Part shown: positions 62,897-64,000 of the stretch, in pieces | How the letters are laid out: each line of letters opens with the position of its first letter | How positions within the stretch are numbered: position 1 is the first letter of the stretch | Origin: Pseudomonas gregormendelii | GTDB taxonomy: Bacteria; Pseudomonadota; Gammaproteobacteria; Pseudomonadales; Pseudomonadaceae | DNA: 64,000 nucleotides | Reading direction: 5' to 3' | NCBI RefSeq assembly: GCF_017114825.1 | Contig: NZ_JADEVO010000013.1 | Location: forward strand, 62,001-126,000 | Notes under the pieces: generated by a model | Told to the model about the DNA's origin: nothing | What the model saw: the letters and a program-made list of their open reading frames with translations, nothing else | Database searches by the model: none | Translations under genes and position numbers: made by a program

Positions 62897-62907
62897 GGAG
62901 CGCCGAC

Positions 62908-64000
62908 ATGACTCAAGTAAACCCTGCCGTTGTAACCACAAGCACCGCCAACGAATTCATCGCGCGCCACATCGGCCCGCGCGCCGGCGATGAGCAAGCC
63001 ATGCTCAATAGCCTCGGTTTCGACTCCCTGGAAGCCTTGAGCGCCAGCGTGATCCCGGAAAGCATCAAGGGCACCAGCGTGCTCGGCATGGACGACGGCC
63101 TGAGTGAAGCCGACGCCCTGGCCATGATCAAAAGCATCGCCGGCAAGAACCAGCTGTTCAAGACCTTCATCGGCCAGGGCTACTACGGCACCCACACACC
63201 GTCGCCTATCCTGCGCAACCTGCTGGAAAACCCGGCCTGGTACACCGCCTACACCCCGTATCAGCCAGAGATCTCCCAGGGTCGCCTCGAAGCATTGCTC
63301 AACTTCCAGACGCTGATCAGCGACCTGACCGGCCTGCCGATCGCCAACGCTTCGCTGCTCGATGAAGCCACCGCTGCAGCCGAAGCCATGACTTTCTGCA
63401 AGCGCCTGAGCAAGAACAAAGGCAGCCACGCGTTCTTTGCATCGGTTCACTGCCACCCGCAGACCCTCGACGTGCTGCGCACCCGTGCCGAGCCTCTGGG
63501 CATCGACGTGGTCGTCGGCGACGAGCTTGAGCTGACTGACGTGACGCCGTTCTTCGGCGCACTGCTGCAGTACCCGGCAAGCAACGGTGATGTCTTTGAC
63601 TACCGCGCACTGACCGAACGCTTCCACGCCGCCAACGCTCTGGTGGCGGTTGCCGCTGACCTGCTGGCCCTGACGGTGCTGACCCCGCCAGGCGAATTCG
63701 GCGCCGACGTGGCCATCGGCAGCGCCCAGCGTTTCGGCGTGCCGCTGGGCTTCGGTGGCCCGCACGCAGCGTACTTCTCTACCAAAGATGCATTCAAGCG
63801 TGACATGCCGGGCCGCCTGGTGGGCGTTTCCGTCGACCGTTTCGGCAAGCCGGCCCTGCGCCTGGCGATGCAGACTCGCGAGCAACACATCCGCCGCGAG
63901 AAGGCCACCTCGAACATCTGCACCGCGCAGGTTCTGTTGGCCAACATTGCCAACATGTACGCCGTGTATCACGGTCCAAAAGGCCTGACGCAGATCGCCA
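62908..64000 (+). CDS. gcvP: glycine dehydrogenase (decarboxylating) GcvP, N-terminal part
   Basis: The first 364 codons of the PLP-dependent P protein, which decarboxylates glycine and hands the rest to GcvH; full length is about 950 residues. [20 protein letters not shown] opens the N-terminal half. [40 protein letters not shown] and [15 protein letters not shown] are typical. The frame is open to the window end. GAGGAGCGCCGAC precedes the ATG. The PLP lysine lies in the part not shown. Confidence 0.95.
   Translation, partial: MTQVNPAVVTTSTANEFIARHIGPRAGDEQAMLNSLGFDSLEALSASVIPESIKGTSVLGMDDGLSEADALAMIKSIAGKNQLFKTFIGQGYYGTHTPSPILRNLLENPAWYTAYTPYQPEISQGRLEALLNFQTLISDLTGLPIANASLLDEATAAAEAMTFCKRLSKNKGSHAFFASVHCHPQTLDVLRTRAEPLGIDVVVGDELELTDVTPFFGALLQYPASNGDVFDYRALTERFHAANALVAVAADLLALTVLTPPGEFGADVAIGSAQRFGVPLGFGGPHAAYFSTKDAFKRDMPGRLVGVSVDRFGKPALRLAMQTREQHIRREKATSNICTAQVLLANIANMYAVYHGPKGLTQIA

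Overview
The window is chromosomal DNA from a Pseudomonas, most likely of the P. fluorescens group. The support is the high GC content, the gene order of the glucose cluster (gap / edd-glk-gltR-gtrS / gtsABCD-oprB / hexR / zwf-pgl-eda), the fadD2-fadD1-hydrolase-MaoC block, a gcsR-gcvH-gcvP block, and many REP elements typical of this group (GTAGGAGCTGCC... and GCGGGCAAGCCCGCTCCCAC...). No rRNA, tRNA, CRISPR array, prophage or transposase was seen. The window cuts a chemoreceptor gene at the left edge and gcvP at the right edge.

Layout. 1-5954: chemoreceptor, ZntB-type and Pit-type ion transporters, and a divergent PACE-efflux/LysR pair. 5957-8706: an ECF42-type sigma factor operon (SnoaL, YCII/DGPF, AHSA1, sigma) with a matching promoter. 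8783-13269: acetyltransferases, a flavoprotein, a GyrI-like protein, a LysE exporter and an alanine transaminase. 13285-16499: gluconate uptake and phosphorylation (gntK-gntT) with the GntR repressor and three GntR operator matches. 16549-20022: a second LysR/PACE pair, a frameshifted GST gene and a soluble PAS-PAS chemoreceptor-like protein. 20371-20440: a candidate small RNA. 20447-24720: small stress-type genes, a second peptide deformylase with a YihY/BrkB membrane protein, CsbD, and a pentapeptide-repeat protein of lower GC. 24949-30902: fatty-acid activation genes and neighbours. 31104-32539: DUF3820 and an amber-interrupted aminotransferase.

32764-51721 is the Entner-Doudoroff and glucose-uptake cluster. 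OprB and the GtsABCD ABC transporter bring glucose in and Glk phosphorylates it. Zwf, Pgl, Edd and Eda form the Entner-Doudoroff route, and Gap takes the triose onwards. HexR sites lie at zwf/hexR and edd/gap. A 38-bp element is shared by the gtsA and AGE-isomerase promoters. A-rich Hfq/Crc-type motifs precede the ribosome binding sites of several of these genes.

51855-56868 is a heme-acquisition cell-surface signalling unit (Fur box, FecI-like sigma, FecR-like anti-sigma, TonB receptor with STN domain, heme oxygenase). The receptor and hemO promoters share a two-block element with identical spacing. 57060-60366 holds DUF454, a dCache chemoreceptor and DUF5064. 60556-64000 is the glycine cleavage unit: GcsR, its tandem sites, a sigma-54 promoter, gcvH and the start of gcvP.

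The observations most worth checking are the 38-bp gts/AGE element, the shared ECF promoter of the heme unit, the three-hairpin RNA candidate, the pentapeptide effector-like protein, and the two LysR/PACE modules 12 kb apart.
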